DNA of 64,000 bases from contig OZ316897.1 of the NCBI GenBank assembly GCA_973895155.1, forward strand, positions 22,816,001 through 22,880,000, read 5' to 3'. Below, in pieces: positions 48,690-60,742 of this stretch. This stretch comes from Marsupella aquatica. Taxonomy: Eukaryota; Marchantiophyta. Both the position numbers and the translations under genes were made by a program. Below the pieces are notes generated by a model, which saw nothing but the letters and a program-made list of their open reading frames with translations, was not told the DNA's origin and searched no databases. The number at the start of each line of letters is the position of its first letter. Within the stretch, counting starts at the first letter, position 1.

Positions 48690-50147
48690 CTAAAAGAATG
48701 TAAGAAACCATGTAACACATTTTGCATGGCCTCTATGGACATAGGAGTATGGGACAGGAATGTACTCTAGCGGGGCAAGCATATTTGGAGGCACGGTAGC
48801 GCCCACTATGAGGGATCGACAATAAATTGCTCCAGCTGGAGCATGTTGTAAGGCCACTGAAATGTGCTCACAAAAGTGCTTGGTCAAGATAAATAGTGAA
48901 TGTCTAGTGGGTCCATCCGTCCGTCCATGAATATCACGAGCAGCCTTTCAAAGAAGCCCATCAAACTGATGTTGAAGATGACCAAATATCTCAATAGCAA
49001 GGGGGAGAAAGGTATAAGATGAACTTGAGCAACATATTTTGCCTCCTTTGTTGTGGTTGCTCATGATGCCAGTGCCCCTGCCATTGTTATTGCTATCTCA
49101 ATGATGTCCTGGCCCGGAGTCCTCACTTCTTTTCTCTTGACCCATTGCGTGCAAAGAAGTTAATTAGTAGTTTTTACTCGGGTTCTAAAATTCAATTGGG
49201 TGGACAACTTGAAAAAAATGTTGAAGGAAAATTGGGGTGTTTTAATCCAATTTTGAGAATTATAAAACTACAGGGGTTTTTAATACCAAGTTTGAGAACA
49301 TTCCTATAATATTCCATAAAGTTAGGGGTTCAAAAATAGTAAAAATTTACATTTTCTTAAGTTTTAGGATGTTTATTTCTATGAAGTTTTAGGGTGTTTA
49401 TTACTTGAAAACTTCACACTTGATATGGGACCTCTCTTGGAGTGAGGCCCCTTATTGTCTTGGCACAAAGGGTTTGCTACCACAACATCCGCCAAAGTAT
49501 GTCAACCATCACAAACCATGATAAGATCAAGCCGTAATTGTTGTGTGGAGTATCAGGTAGATCGAGCACCACCTCCCGCTACACATGTACCAAAGACCCA
49601 GAGAGAACCTGAGCACAAACATCCCTCACAACATCATGAACAACTATGGTTTTGCCTCTCAAATTACACCAAAGACGTGGACCCATGTGGAATCACAAGG
49701 CTTCCCGTGCCACATGTGCCGGAAGTACTAGGTAAACCTACATGAAGAGGGTGGGGCATCCCATTCAAAGACATATGGGGGTCGAGAATGCCTCTGAAGA
49801 CATCCCCACACGAGGGATGGCCGGATTGGCCCGAAGCCACCATCCTGCTCCTTTCCCTCCGGAAGAAAGGATCCAAGCTTGGTCCATTTCAGGTGCCTTG
49901 TCAAGAATGCTAAAGAGGGTGACAATGTGCATACACCTTACAAGGTCAGCTTGAAGACGGACAAGATCCAAGGATACAAAATCCTAAAATAAATGTAACA
50001 AGATCGGGTAGTGAGGACTAGGCCTCTCGCGAAGACCTGAAATGGGAGGGAATTGTACCTCAACCTCCATGAGAGATGAAAGTAAAAAGGGCCGATCACC
50101 AGCAAGGTCATCATAGCCAAGCAGAACACCATTGTCAAAGGGGCCAA
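48690..50147 (-). pseudogene. Decayed retroelement reading frame (C-terminal part of a reverse-transcriptase-type polyprotein)
   Basis: On the minus strand, fragments in shifting frames appear in the order seen in a widespread plant retroelement protein family. They are: coding-like GYDDLAGDRPFLLSSLMEVE (about 50070-50130), GKGAGWWLRANPAIPRVGMS (about 49795-49857), HDVVRDVCAQVLSG (about 49590-49640), LDLIMVCDG...TLADVVVANP (about 49460-49530), PLAIEIFGHLQHQFDGLL (about 48950-49003) and FCEHISVALQHAPAGAI (about 48840-48885). Family members have 'GAGAWL..IP..P' and, further on, a 'DL....R.LADV...P' stretch and 'PLAIE.FGCLHQQAD', as I remember them. Stops and frameshifts break it, so it is dead. 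No reverse-transcriptase core is visible upstream, and the element's ends are not defined. Confidence 0.55.
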
Positions 50148-52808
50148 ACCAATAACTATTAATGTTTTTTTTTCAAATTGGTGTGTGGCCGACCTGGTTG
50201 CTATTTTTATTTTTGACTAACTGATGAAAAACCCTGCCATAGAGAAGCAGACACGTAGCTGGGTGCATTAGGCTAAACCCGGTATTGTACCAAACAACCT
50301 CCATCCCTCCCTCCCTCCCTCCCCCCAACACACACACACACACACACCAAAAAAACGTATATTGTAGCATGCAAAAGAGAGCTCCACAAGCCACCTAAAA
50401 GGTTACTTTTGCATTGTACGCATGCCCTTATGTGACTGCCCATTCCTTTTTTCTTTCCCCTTGATTGGGTCTCTTGCCTTTGGCATCCCATCTCCATTCT
50501 GTTTTTGTTCTTTTGCAACAGCCTGGTATCTGACCTACACATGATGATTATTTTTTATTAGTGTCAATTTGTTTATTGATTTAATGAGGGTATATTATGG
50601 GCTTTTGGGGGCAATAGTTCCAGGACGGCCCAAAACTCCGTAACCCTTTTTGAAATACTCTTTTACATGTTTTGATTGCCAAAAATGTTTCCATGCAAAT
50701 TTTACCTTTCATGTTGCTTTTGTCATGTAGTGCCACTTTGTCAAGAAAGTGTCACCAGTCATGCCTACAGTAGTTAAGCAAGTTTGGGGATAGATTCGAT
50801 TTTGAATTATATATTTTTTAACATGCACAAACGGGTCACAACCTTATGGATAAGTCTAACAGAGTGGTTGTTTTAGAGGTTGGGGGTTATGTATCTACTA
50901 TCTAGTAGTCCAAATACCACTGCCGAGCACATGGCCTCCCTCTACGAAGATTCCCACGCCCATCCTCACTGAAAATCATAGTGTAGGTATAAAATATATA
51001 TTCTGAGAGATTATGGCCTTCACTTTACGAAGTAGGTCATGAAAGCCTATTAGGGTAGACTAGTGCCTAGGAAGAGGCCTTATAATCCAAATAACAAGCT
51101 TGGATGTCCATTCTTTGAATGACAATAGAGTGATAACAAAAATAAATGTGCATGATCATCATTTTGACATACCATACATCTCATTCTGCTCTCCATCTAC
51201 ATACATTTGGTGGGGCCTAGAGTTATGGTCTAGAGTCTTCACTCTATAATGTGTACCATATTTGGTCTTATCTCAAAATTAGTGTTTATCCATAATTAAT
51301 GTGGGTAATCCTAATTTAAGAGTGGGGCAAATTTGAATGCAAAATAACATTAAATGTGGTGGGTTTTTGGGCTAAGACTATTTAGGGTTGGAATTCTTGA
51401 ACTACAGTAGAGCAATTCAAATTTGACTCATCCTACTCCGGATTTGTGCTGACATTGTTTGGCAAGTAGAGTAGCCTTGTTGAGACTCTGTTCCCTATTA
51501 GCAGTTTAGGGTTTAACATCAAACACAGTCTCTTTACTCTCCAAATAGTGTTATGCAAAAATACCTTTACACTCCAAATAGTGTTATGCAAAAACCGGAA
51601 TTAGTATTACACTAATGTTATTTAATCTAGACACTGTTAGGGTAATTCTGTAATTTAAATGAGCAATGTTTATTGAAGAGTAAGCCCCAAGAATTTGGTC
51701 TACACAAATAGTATTACCAAGAGTAATTGCAGTGAATAGTAAAGAAGCCTAGACTGTTTGCCAATATGAGTAAGATTATGCCTAAGGGTGAAGCTGTGCA
51801 ACAATTCCCAGGAATACTCATGCTATTTCAATTCAGCAGGCAGGAGATCACTGATGGAGTCCAGGGGTGAGGATCTGCCCTGCAACAAAAAACTGAGTCA
51901 AAACCCATCCCCAAATCAAATTGGGCAGAGGCAATGATTTTTTAGTGGCAAAGTTTAGTCAAAATTTAACCCCCTTGAACTACTGGTGGAAGATACAAAG
52001 CAAATGGGGGGGGGGGCACAATTCCAGTTCACCACATTTTGACTAATTGGCAATTGGATTTGCCAAAACTTTGAAGATTGAACTGCTTTCCTTAAGATCA
52101 GGAAAGATCTACTGACTTCCCATGATTTGCAAATAAATATGTTGGGAGTCCCACATATTTTCCCTCCCAGGCCCTTGAGGCATTGGCCAATTCATCTCCC
52201 TCACAAAACACATAAAACTGTTCACTGGGCATAGGGTAGATTAAGTAAAGATGACGATTATATGGAGGGAGGTTGTCCATGCAGATAGCATAACCACTGT
52301 CGGGGTCTCTGTGGGAGGTGAGCAAAATGCCACATATAATTAGGTGTTCCATTTGTACTGACCTGTCCCGGCCCCCAAACTGACCAACATTAGTATATTG
52401 TTCACCGTAATTAGTGTGACTAACACTAATTTGAGAGTGCCAATTTTCAGGGTCTTCTTGAGAGTCAGTGTTAGTCACCAATTTTGTGCTAACACTATTT
52501 TTGCGTACATGACTTAGTGTTACTGTGGTCTCAAGAGAGGAAAAATAGAGCAAGGAAACTATTTTTGAGAAATACACAAGAATTAGTGTTACTTTGGACT
52601 CAAAATCATCCATTTTTTACTAGCAATTAAAACAAAAGTGAAAAATAACTACTCTGAAAAACTGACAAATATTAGTGTTACTTGGACTCAAAATCACTTG
52701 CTAATTCTTGCATAACACTAATTAAGGTGAGCAGTGTAGTTGCTCTCCAAAACTCATTTATTTATCATGTTCACCCCCACTTTTGCATATATAGCATTAT
52801 AGCATGCT
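50148..52808. other. AT-rich DNA with short repeats and one unexplained open frame
   Basis: A CCCT run and a CA microsatellite lie at about 50298-50347. The phrase CTCCAAATAGTGTTATGCAA is tandemly repeated near 51538 and 51572. The word TAGTGTTA and its complement recur many times between 51.5 and 52.7 kb, including ATTAGTGTTACTTTGGACTC (about 52572) and ATTAGTGTTACTTGGACTC (about 52672). A run of ten G lies at about 52006. A leftward frame of 171 residues (52098-52613) starts at ATG but matches no family I know and crosses these repeats. Confidence 0.45.
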
Positions 52809-53800
52809 CATCCTGGAACATGCTTTATTTTTTGTCTTGTAGTGATATGAAAGTAAATAAAATATGAGAGCATAGAAATGCTGTTATATAAGTAAAGTGT
52901 CTGCCAAGAAAAGCACACTGACCAACAAAAGGTACAGTCAAACGATGCTACAATGTGTGACATGAATGAGCCACTTAACTCAGGGTGCCGTATGAATGAC
53001 ACTCCTTTCAATAAAAACCATAAACCTAGGAAAGAAAAACATGAGAAGAACTTAAGAGGCTATGCATTCATGTTCTTCAGCATCATTTCTCTCATCATTT
53101 CTCTCACTCGTGGTGGTGGAGCCTTTGGTTTCATCTCTAAGAAAACACATACTATGAAAGGGGGCTGCCAAAATAAGTTCAAAACACTCTAGAATACCTA
53201 AAACTAAAGGGGTCTAAAAACTAATTAAAAATGTATAGAATACAAAGACTGCCCCTTGATAAGGCACATTGAAATGAAAATACATGACACAAAAATCTGA
53301 ATAAGACAAAATTTGAAATGTGCATGCACCAGCAGCTTCAAAAATTAGAACATCCTGGAACATGCTTGATTTTTGTCAAAGTTTTATGACACATGATGCT
53401 ACAATTTATGCACTTAATTCAATCTGCCTTATGAATGACACTCATTTCAATCAAACCCATAAACCTAGGAAAGAAAGATATGAGGGGAACTTAAGACAGT
53501 ATGTGTCCATGTTATTCAGAATCATTTCTTTCACTCATGAGAATACTTTGGTCAAGTGGTGGAGCACTTGGTTTCATCTCTAAACGATCTCAAACCTTAA
53601 AAGTTATAAGGGGGCAGCCAAATTAAGTTCAAAATACTCTAGAATACCTAAAATTAAAGGGGTCCAAATTCATGAAGAATGTATATGATACAAAGGCTGC
53701 CCCTTGATAAGGCACATTGAAATAAAAGATACATGACAAGAAAAATCTGAGTAAGACAAAATCTGAAAGGCAGATTCACCATATAGCAGCATATGAGGTT
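52809..53800. repeat. Tandem duplication of a roughly 540-bp unit
   Basis: Copy 1 starts at ATCCTGGAACATGCTT (about 52811) and copy 2 at the same phrase (about 53350). Both then carry ATGAATGACACTC, CATAAACCTAGGAAAGAAA, GGTTTCATCTCTAA, AAGTTCAAAA(C/T)ACTCTAGAATA, AAAGGGGTC and CTGCCCCTTGATAAGGCACA. A third, more diverged copy of the right half is seen at about 56530-56885 (GTTAAGGCACATTGAAATAA, CTGAAAGGTGGATT). The unit does not code for anything I recognise and is likely a fragment of a mobile element. Confidence 0.72.
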
Positions 53801-54599
53801 TTCCTAATTTGTATAGGCAACCTGAGGTCATGGATCATTGGTCATATGCCACATGGCGAGGTGTTGCTGGCTACCTACCCTTGGTAAAAATTCCCTAGAC
53901 TTGCCCCTCCCTTCCCCCATCGCAAACGCAGGTTGCACAGGGCAATTCCGATGACTTAAGGCTCCCCCCCCTGCGCAGGCCCCAACAAATGGGCCCGTTT
54001 GACATTGGGGGTCTTGAAACATGTGCCAAACATTTTTCTTAAGCCCATTTCTGCTCCAGAAAAACACACTGAATGTTTCCACATTTGATCTTGGCAACAG
54101 AATGACAATTTGCAAGTGTGTTCAACAACTGTGATCCTGGTCGTTTCGGGAGGGCTTGTGAGTGGGAAAGGGCAATGGCAAATATGGGAGGGCAGCAAAG
54201 GTGGGATGGTGATGGCGATAAAGTCTAGCAGTATAGTTGAGGAGTACTTGGCATGTAGCTTGGTTTGGGCGATCTTGGATCTGCTTGAGCGTATTTGAGA
54301 CTACTTGCATTTATGTGTGCATACATTGGATGCACATGGAGATGAAGACGGAGTGTGCAACCTGAAGCATTTGCACGATGAATTCCAGCGGATTGGACCT
54401 ATTGGGTGAGCAGACAAATGTTAACACTTTGGCCGCAATGATGAAGGTGGACTTCACTAAGGCCTCCTTAGATGTGCAAGGGCTCAGGGTGCAAGGTGGC
54501 AGTAGAAATTGACAGAGGGGCACCACAAGCTTGGAATGTGGAGGGTTTTGTCTCAACGGAAAAACTGGAGCAGAACCAACAATTCTAATGCAATTGAGC
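53801..54599. other. Intergenic DNA, no gene recognised
   Basis: Frames up to 96 residues are present but none is recognisable. The sequence is less AT-rich than its surroundings. Confidence 0.4.
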
Positions 54600-54725
54600 A
54601 TGGGTTCTCAATCAGATATTTACAAGACATGGGATGAATGTGAGAAACAAGTGTCCGGATATAAAGACTGCAAGGTTATGTCTTTGGCAAAGACAATAGA
54701 GTACATGCAAACAAGGTTGACAGCA
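54600..54725 (+). pseudogene. RNase H1 N-terminal (double-stranded RNA/hybrid-binding) domain fragment
   Basis: Inside a rightward frame (54531-54785) residues starting at the second ATG read SDIYKTWDECEKQVSGYKDC followed by KVMSLAKTIEYMQTRL. This matches the pattern of the RNase H1 N-terminal domain ('GIY.TWDEC..QV.GY..AK.K.F....EA..Y'), a 40-residue module that binds RNA:DNA hybrids. No RNase H catalytic domain follows in any frame that I can see, and the surroundings are repeat-rich. It is most likely a relic of a mobile element or of a captured gene. A small intact one-exon protein remains possible. Confidence 0.5.
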
Positions 54726-55901
54726 AGGTCTGCTGAGAATTCCATAGCTGATTCCATAGATGTAAACAATCTGAAATGCAGGTAGATAAACTTTGATTGG
54801 ACATTTGATGGTTCTTTGGACTGATGTAAATTTTGTGGTTAAGTTAAAAAAAATTCCAGAGTGCGTTTGCTAGTTTAATTTCAGTATTTTTATTCCGTTG
54901 AAGAATGCATGCACCCCTACATGCACCGTTAGTGCCTTAGGTCATTCACCCTTACAAGATTCAATTCCTTGAGACATAATTACAATTTTATTGCAAAAAG
55001 TGAAGAACTATCACCTGGTGTTTTATTGGCTGGTCAAAAGTGTCACAAAAGGCCTGTCTACAATCTCCACAAGTACCATTGCACATGTTTTCCATTCTGT
55101 CAAAACTGAAAGTAACAATGCTCATGTGTTCAGCTGAAGGCCTACTTGGCTCACGAGTCTAGTCTTAAATTGCTGCCTGAGATCTATTGTAACTAGGTGT
55201 TGAGAGGAGCTGCCAATTTTGCAACTTTCTTGTGGTCCCCAACCAACTCTAGTGTGAGTGCAACCATCATTGTTGATGTATGCAAGGAAGGTAGAGTTAT
55301 CAATATTCTCATTGTCACTTACCCACACATGATGGCTGTCACTCTCCTCCGCCTGATATTTCCCTGCAAGGTTCTTCACAACTATTAGATCCCCCATCAT
55401 CATGAACCTGCACCCTACATGCTGCCAATGCTTCTCGGGTTGCCTCACGCTGAGGACACTTCTGCTTGTCATGCCCTCAGTCACCTCAGGCCACCACATA
55501 TATACTCCACACTTTTGAGGCAGTCTCAAAACCTCATTTCATTATCAAATCTCATCATCGCTCTCTCACTTGGATGCCATTTCCTCCATTTCTTCAATGG
55601 TGGTCCACAATTGGGATCTGATAGCAAGACACTCGTAAGTAAAATTGGCAGATCAACGAGCCTCATTTGTTTTTTCTGAATGTGTATGAGTTGTACAATG
55701 GGGAGAAATAATCATAATGTCTCTTGTATAGTCTTGTCGAGGCCTGTAAGGTATGCAGGCATGCTATAAGAGTGTCTCAACCACAACTGCAAGACCATTG
55801 TGGTTTGAACTGGACTATGTACTTAATAATGTTCCATTAATCAACAATAATCACCCCTAGTGGACTTGAAGTGTTTGCAGTAAGACTGAGTTGCTTCCTC
55901 C
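54726..55901. other. Intergenic DNA, no gene recognised
   Basis: A leftward frame of 135 residues (55122-55529) has no domain I know. No splice-linked coding sequence or clear repeat is visible. Confidence 0.4.
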
Positions 55902-56225
55902 TCAACCTCTCAAATATGCCATTATCTTGGGAGGGAATGATTTTGTGATCCTTTCAGCCAATTCTATTTCAAAGAACTTCACCGTGATATAATCCCTATT
56001 TGGCAAGACTACCTTCCATTTGTAGTCAGCATATCTACTTGACTTCCAACATTACTTTGCTATTGCCCTGGCTAGATCTTGGTGTAGGACATGGTGGCAA
56101 TGAGCAAGCATTAACTTAAATGGCTCAATCTGGTCTCCATGTGTGGACTTCAGACACACCTGTTTTCCAACCTATGCTATGTGGTATTTGATGTCAAAGT
56201 GGGCTTATGCTTGGGCTATATCTGT
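55902..56225 (-). pseudogene. Decayed reading frame of unknown family
   Basis: One minus-strand frame stays protein-like for 107 codons with only three internal stops. It includes HFDIKYHIA, STHGDQIEPFKLMLAHCHHV, LHQDLARAIAK and, after a stop, ADYKWKVVLPNRDYITVKFF followed by EIELAERITKSFPPKIMAYL. Composition is like a real protein (balanced charged and hydrophobic residues, few low-complexity runs) and unlike the random frames around it. I do not recognise the family. It is probably the remains of a mobile-element gene; the open stretch right of it ends in a poly-A tract near 56251-56264. Confidence 0.4.
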
Positions 56226-59194
56226 TAGGAATGTAAGTCTCTGGTTTGCCGGTTTAAAAAAAAAAACCCAATATGCGGTTTGCAAGCCTATCCAAGGGAG
56301 TGCATTCTCTGGTCTGTAGCTTCGCAAGAGTGGTTGAGGTATATTCGGGTGATGGTTATGGTTTTGATTCTAAATTTTTTGGATGCCCTTGGTGCAATTA
56401 CAATGAAGACAGCCAGGAGATAAGAACTAAGAAGTGTTCTACCTAGATATTTTTCAAGAATTAATGAACAACATGATATAGCATATTGCATCCTCACTTA
56501 CCTTAGGTAATGACAAATGATATATATAAATCATAAACTTCTAAAGGAAACAAATGTAGGAGGAGAACTTAAAACATGGGGGTGTTCACATTTCTCCAAG
56601 GTAACATTTGTCTCTCCTTCACAAGAACAAACAATCTTTCTCCATTGACAGAAATCTTGGCAAAAATCTAGTAAACTTTGCTAAATGGCTTGGGTGCACT
56701 TCATTGAAATCTTAATACAGTGGGAAGGAGAGAATGCAATAACAAAATTAAAAATAGAGAGAGGTACCAAATAATGTAGAATCTAAATAATACAAGTGTT
56801 GGCCCTTGTTAAGGCACATTGAAATAAAAGTACATAGCAGAAAATCTTAATAAGACCAAATACTGAAAGGTGGATTGGCCATAGTGCAGTGTAAGATAGC
56901 TAACTCCCCTTACAAAACCAGTTAAGGCTAGCCAAACCTTAACATTACGGCATAATTTTTCATAAAATTATCAGAATAATTACATTAAGCACTTGCAAAA
57001 TAAGCTTAAGAAAGCTCTCTGGATGTGACCATATAAAGTTTTCATTCATACAATACTCTCAGTGGAATTACTACACAAATCTTTATCTTTATAATATTAG
57101 CATCTTTCTCCCAAATTTGGGCTAATGATATTTTGAATGCCTGACTCACGAATTTAACAATTTTATGGCAATCTGTTTTACTGTAAGTTTGAAATTAACT
57201 CTAACACATCACCCAGCTGCCAAGCCACCGCGGGTGGCTCATAATGGATCTAGTATTATGTAAATCTAGTGCAAAATGTAATATGCATCCATGTACCATC
57301 CTTCAGCCCAACAATATCAAGCATGCAAGTTACAAACCAAGGGTTATGAGCAGTGGTATTTGTTTTGTGTGGTCAGCGCCACCCAGGTTGTTCCTGCCTC
57401 TCCACTCATGGCAGTCCGAGCTTGGTTGCATCATCATTGACTCCCTAGCCTGCTCTCCCACCATTTCTTCCCCATCCCCACTCATGCTCCGATCCAGCAT
57501 ATGCACCTGGACTGCCCAACCTTGCATAGACTCCCCCCCTAACTCCTTTGTGTCGCCCAACCACTGGGCCTCACACTCCAACCTCCTTCAGTCCTTGCAT
57601 GCTTCAACACCAGGGTGAGCATGGACCATCCAATCATGCCTCCAAAAAGGAGACTGGTGGAGAAAAAGGGAACTTGGGGGAAGGTGGGGAGAAGAATGGG
57701 AAGGAATGGGGAAATATTTTAGAGAGGATGCAGACCAAGCTGGTGCAGGCAAAGGGTGAATGTTTTTTCATGGGCCCATGCTGTTTATTTTCCTGGCTCT
57801 CTTCTTGGCCTACTCACTCACCTGACCTAGTCCCAATCTCCAAACTTCCTAAGCTTGCATGATGCATGGGCAGAGTATGATTGTGCAATTTATCATGCCA
57901 ACAATTTTCCATGTCATTCAAAAACCTAATTTACTACCCGCCCTTCATGTCAACAATCTTCAACAAGTAATACTAAAAATGTGGCAAGTTTGCAAAGCTA
58001 GTTTTCTACGAGCATATATGATCAACTCTCAACTTGATATTTTGTGATTTAACTTCTGTGTAAAAGGATTTGATCATAGCTAGAGGGTGGTTTAAACCCT
58101 GCTAGTTCTTCGCACAATCAACTCAACATACACGCAGTGTCACCTTCACCTAAAAAACAATAAAGGAGGGTGGTTCAAAAACTCTCCCAACTCAACAGTG
58201 CGAGGATGCTCAATAAGACATAGGATGAGATGAGTGGCTGGTGCGGTGTGAAATGAAATTCCTTGATTGCGTTTGTGAAACAAGGAAGAAAGGTTGCAGC
58301 TATACCAACAGTGAGGGCAAGAACAGTGAGGGTGTCCATCTGCCTCACCACTCTTGGCTACCCATGTCTCCCTCAAAACAGAGATGGGATGGATTTGAAT
58401 AGTATGCTTATGAGGTGTTTGGCCTTGATTAAATTTAGGGCTGCTTTACTAACTTGGGAAGAATTGTCTTCTTTTTTATCTAAGATGAAATTTGGACTGC
58501 TTGATGAGTGGAGACAATTCTAGTTGGCTCTGCAAGACTTCAGGGGCCATTGAGGTTGTGGTGTCTACCATCTTTATACATGGCAAACAATTGGCCAAAG
58601 TAAATGCTCATGTGGATTGGTTACTTTATCTCAAATTGTAGACCACTTTCAGAGGTGGTCCAAACACTTTCAAACTTTGGCGGCTTGATTGAAAGGATTT
58701 GCATTATTGATCAAAGTTCATTTAAAAAAGACTTCTGGTCTGGGGTCATCTTTAGGACAAGAAATGACCCTCCAATTTGCTTTTGTGAAAAAGTCACAAA
58801 TGCCCCTGATTGAGAATTATTGATGGATAATTGTCTAAAACCAAACTCCCTCTTCTTGGCATACACGAGTGTCACATATCATGGGTGGGGGAGTGTAATG
58901 TACCGGTGGATTTTTTACCATTTCTACTCCTTGCTGCTATTCTCATAATCTTGTGCCTGGAAGTTTATAGCCTATGAACTTTCTTCCGGACAAAAATCAC
59001 GCACAAGAGTAAATATCTGGGCTTGGGTTCTTGTCTATAACCCTGGTCCTAGCCTCTTTGAAATAGCTTCCCGGCGGCTCTAGTCAGCTTGTGGTCAGAG
59101 TCCGGACACTAGTTCAGCCTAGGAACTCCCCGCCCAGTATCCTATGCGTGTTGAGGATGTAAAATGGGGGAACAAGGATGGCGAGTGAGTCACT
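56226..59194. other. AT-rich intergenic DNA with a third copy of the 540-bp unit
   Basis: The 56530-56885 part aligns with the right half of the 52.8-53.8 kb duplication. A 124-residue rightward frame (57244-57618) is rich in Ser, Pro and Cys with no known domain. No intact gene is seen. Confidence 0.4.
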
Positions 59195-60250
59195 CTATCA
59201 GGTGAATTGGGAAGGCAAATTTATGAGCCATCATGGACCAAGGTTTGCTCTCATAAAGGAATTCTTTGGGCCAAATTCTCTCTTATCAGAAAAGAAGAGA
59301 AAACGTGCAGTACAATAGTGTCACACTGTCTGCATCATGGGCGAAGGAGTGCAACGTAAAGACGATGACTGTAAAGCAGGCCTTGAATAACGACGGCAGT
59401 CACTGACGTAACACTCAAAACAGTGAATTCGGAAAACAAATACCCAATCATGGACCAATTTGCTTTTACATCCCCATCAAATAATTCGCTGGGAAAGCAA
59501 ACGTGGTGTGACATGTCACGGGCGGAGGAGTGTAGCGTAAAGGGGAAGACTGTAACGCAGGACTTGAAATTTCGAAAAAGTGTCACTGAGATAACAGGTA
59601 ACACTCCCTCCAGTGAATCGGATCAAGTTAAATCTTACACCCTCGTCAAATTGATTGCTGGGAAAGCGAACGTGGTGTGACATGTCACGGGCGGGGGAGT
59701 GTAACGTAAAGGGGATGACTGTAAATAAGCACTGGAACACGACGGCAGTCACTGATGTAACACTCAAAACAGTGAATCCGGAAACAAATACCCAATCATG
59801 GACCAAGTTTGCTTTTACATCCCCATCAAATAATTCTCCCGAAAAGCAAATAATTCGCCTGGAAAGCAAACGTGGTGTGACATGTCACGGGCGGAGGAGT
59901 GTAGCGTAAAGGGGAAGACTGTAACGCAGGACTTGAAATTCGAAAAAGTGTCACTGAGATAACAGGTAACACTCCCTCCAGTGAATCGGATCAAGTTTGC
60001 TTCTTACACCCGCGTCAAATTGATTGCTGGGAAAGCGAAGGTGGTGTGACATGTCACGGGCGGAGGAGTGTAACGTAAAGGGGATGACTGTAAAGGAGTA
60101 CTGGAGCAACGACAAAGCGTCACTCAGGTGAAAACGTAACACACTCGATCCAGAGTGAATGATGAAGGACCGAGAAAGCTTTTGACACCCGTATCAATCA
60201 AATAATTGCCTGGGAACGAGAACGTGGTGTCACATGTCACGGGCGGCGGA
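59195..60250. repeat. Higher-order tandem array: 169-bp and 200-bp units forming a 369-bp dimer
   Basis: The perfect 12-bp palindrome GTGACATGTCAC lies at 59508, 59677, 59877 and 60046, with diverged units at about 59314 and 60229. The steps are 169, 200, 169; 59508 to 59877 and 59677 to 60046 are both 369 bp. Unit A carries GAGTGTAGCGTAAAGGGGAA and CTGAGATAACAGGTAACACT; unit B carries AAGGGGATGACTGTAAA and CAAATACCCAATCATGGACC. Like units match far better than unlike ones, so the dimer was duplicated as a block. The array ends about 490 bp before the start codon of the next gene. Confidence 0.85.
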
Positions 60251-60742
60251 GTGTAACGTGGCGAGGCGGAGTGTAAAGCGGGGCAGGAACAAGGACTGCG
60301 TCCGTGAGCGAACGAACGACGCAAGCGGCGGGAGGAGCGGGGATGAAGCAAGGAGGAGGAGGAAGAGGAAGAGGAAGACGAAGAGGAAGAGGAGGAAGAG
60401 GAGGAGGAGTGATGGAGGCAGAGGATTGTTTGGTTCGGTTGTTCGTCGGGGTCCGAAGAAGAGGAAAGGAAGGAGGAGTAAGGTGCTGTTGTAATGCAGT
60501 GCAGGCAGTTGTCATCCATTAGCCGGAGGATTCTGCGCTTTGTTCGATTGGTGGTGGTGGCGGAGAAGACGACGATGGAGGAGGTGTCGCTGTAGGAGCG
60601 CAGTTGTCATCCATTATCGTCGTGGATTTTGATGGTCGATGTTGTTGTTAGATGTTGGAGCGGGAGGAGCCGGTGTTATTGTTGTTGTTGAGGAGCAGCA
60701 GCAGCAGGAGGAGGAGGAGGAGGAGGAGGAGGAGGATTGGAA
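60251..60742 (+). promoter_or_regulatory. Promoter and leader of the UDP-GlcNAc pyrophosphorylase gene
   Basis: Purine-rich runs (GAGGAAGAGG repeats at about 60351-60412, GGA repeat at about 60707-60736) precede the start codon. A 17-bp phrase, GCAGTTGTCATCCATTA, occurs at 60504 and again at 60600. No TATA box is obvious. Leader ATGs are present, so small upstream frames are possible. Confidence 0.45.

Noticed and set aside
57244-57618. Rightward 124-residue Ser/Pro/Cys-rich frame
   Set aside because: No signal peptide, no spaced-Cys pattern of a known small secreted family and no neighbours to support it.
60124-60519. Leftward Ser-rich frame of 131 residues
   Set aside because: It is produced by the purine-rich leader repeats of the pyrophosphorylase gene read backwards.
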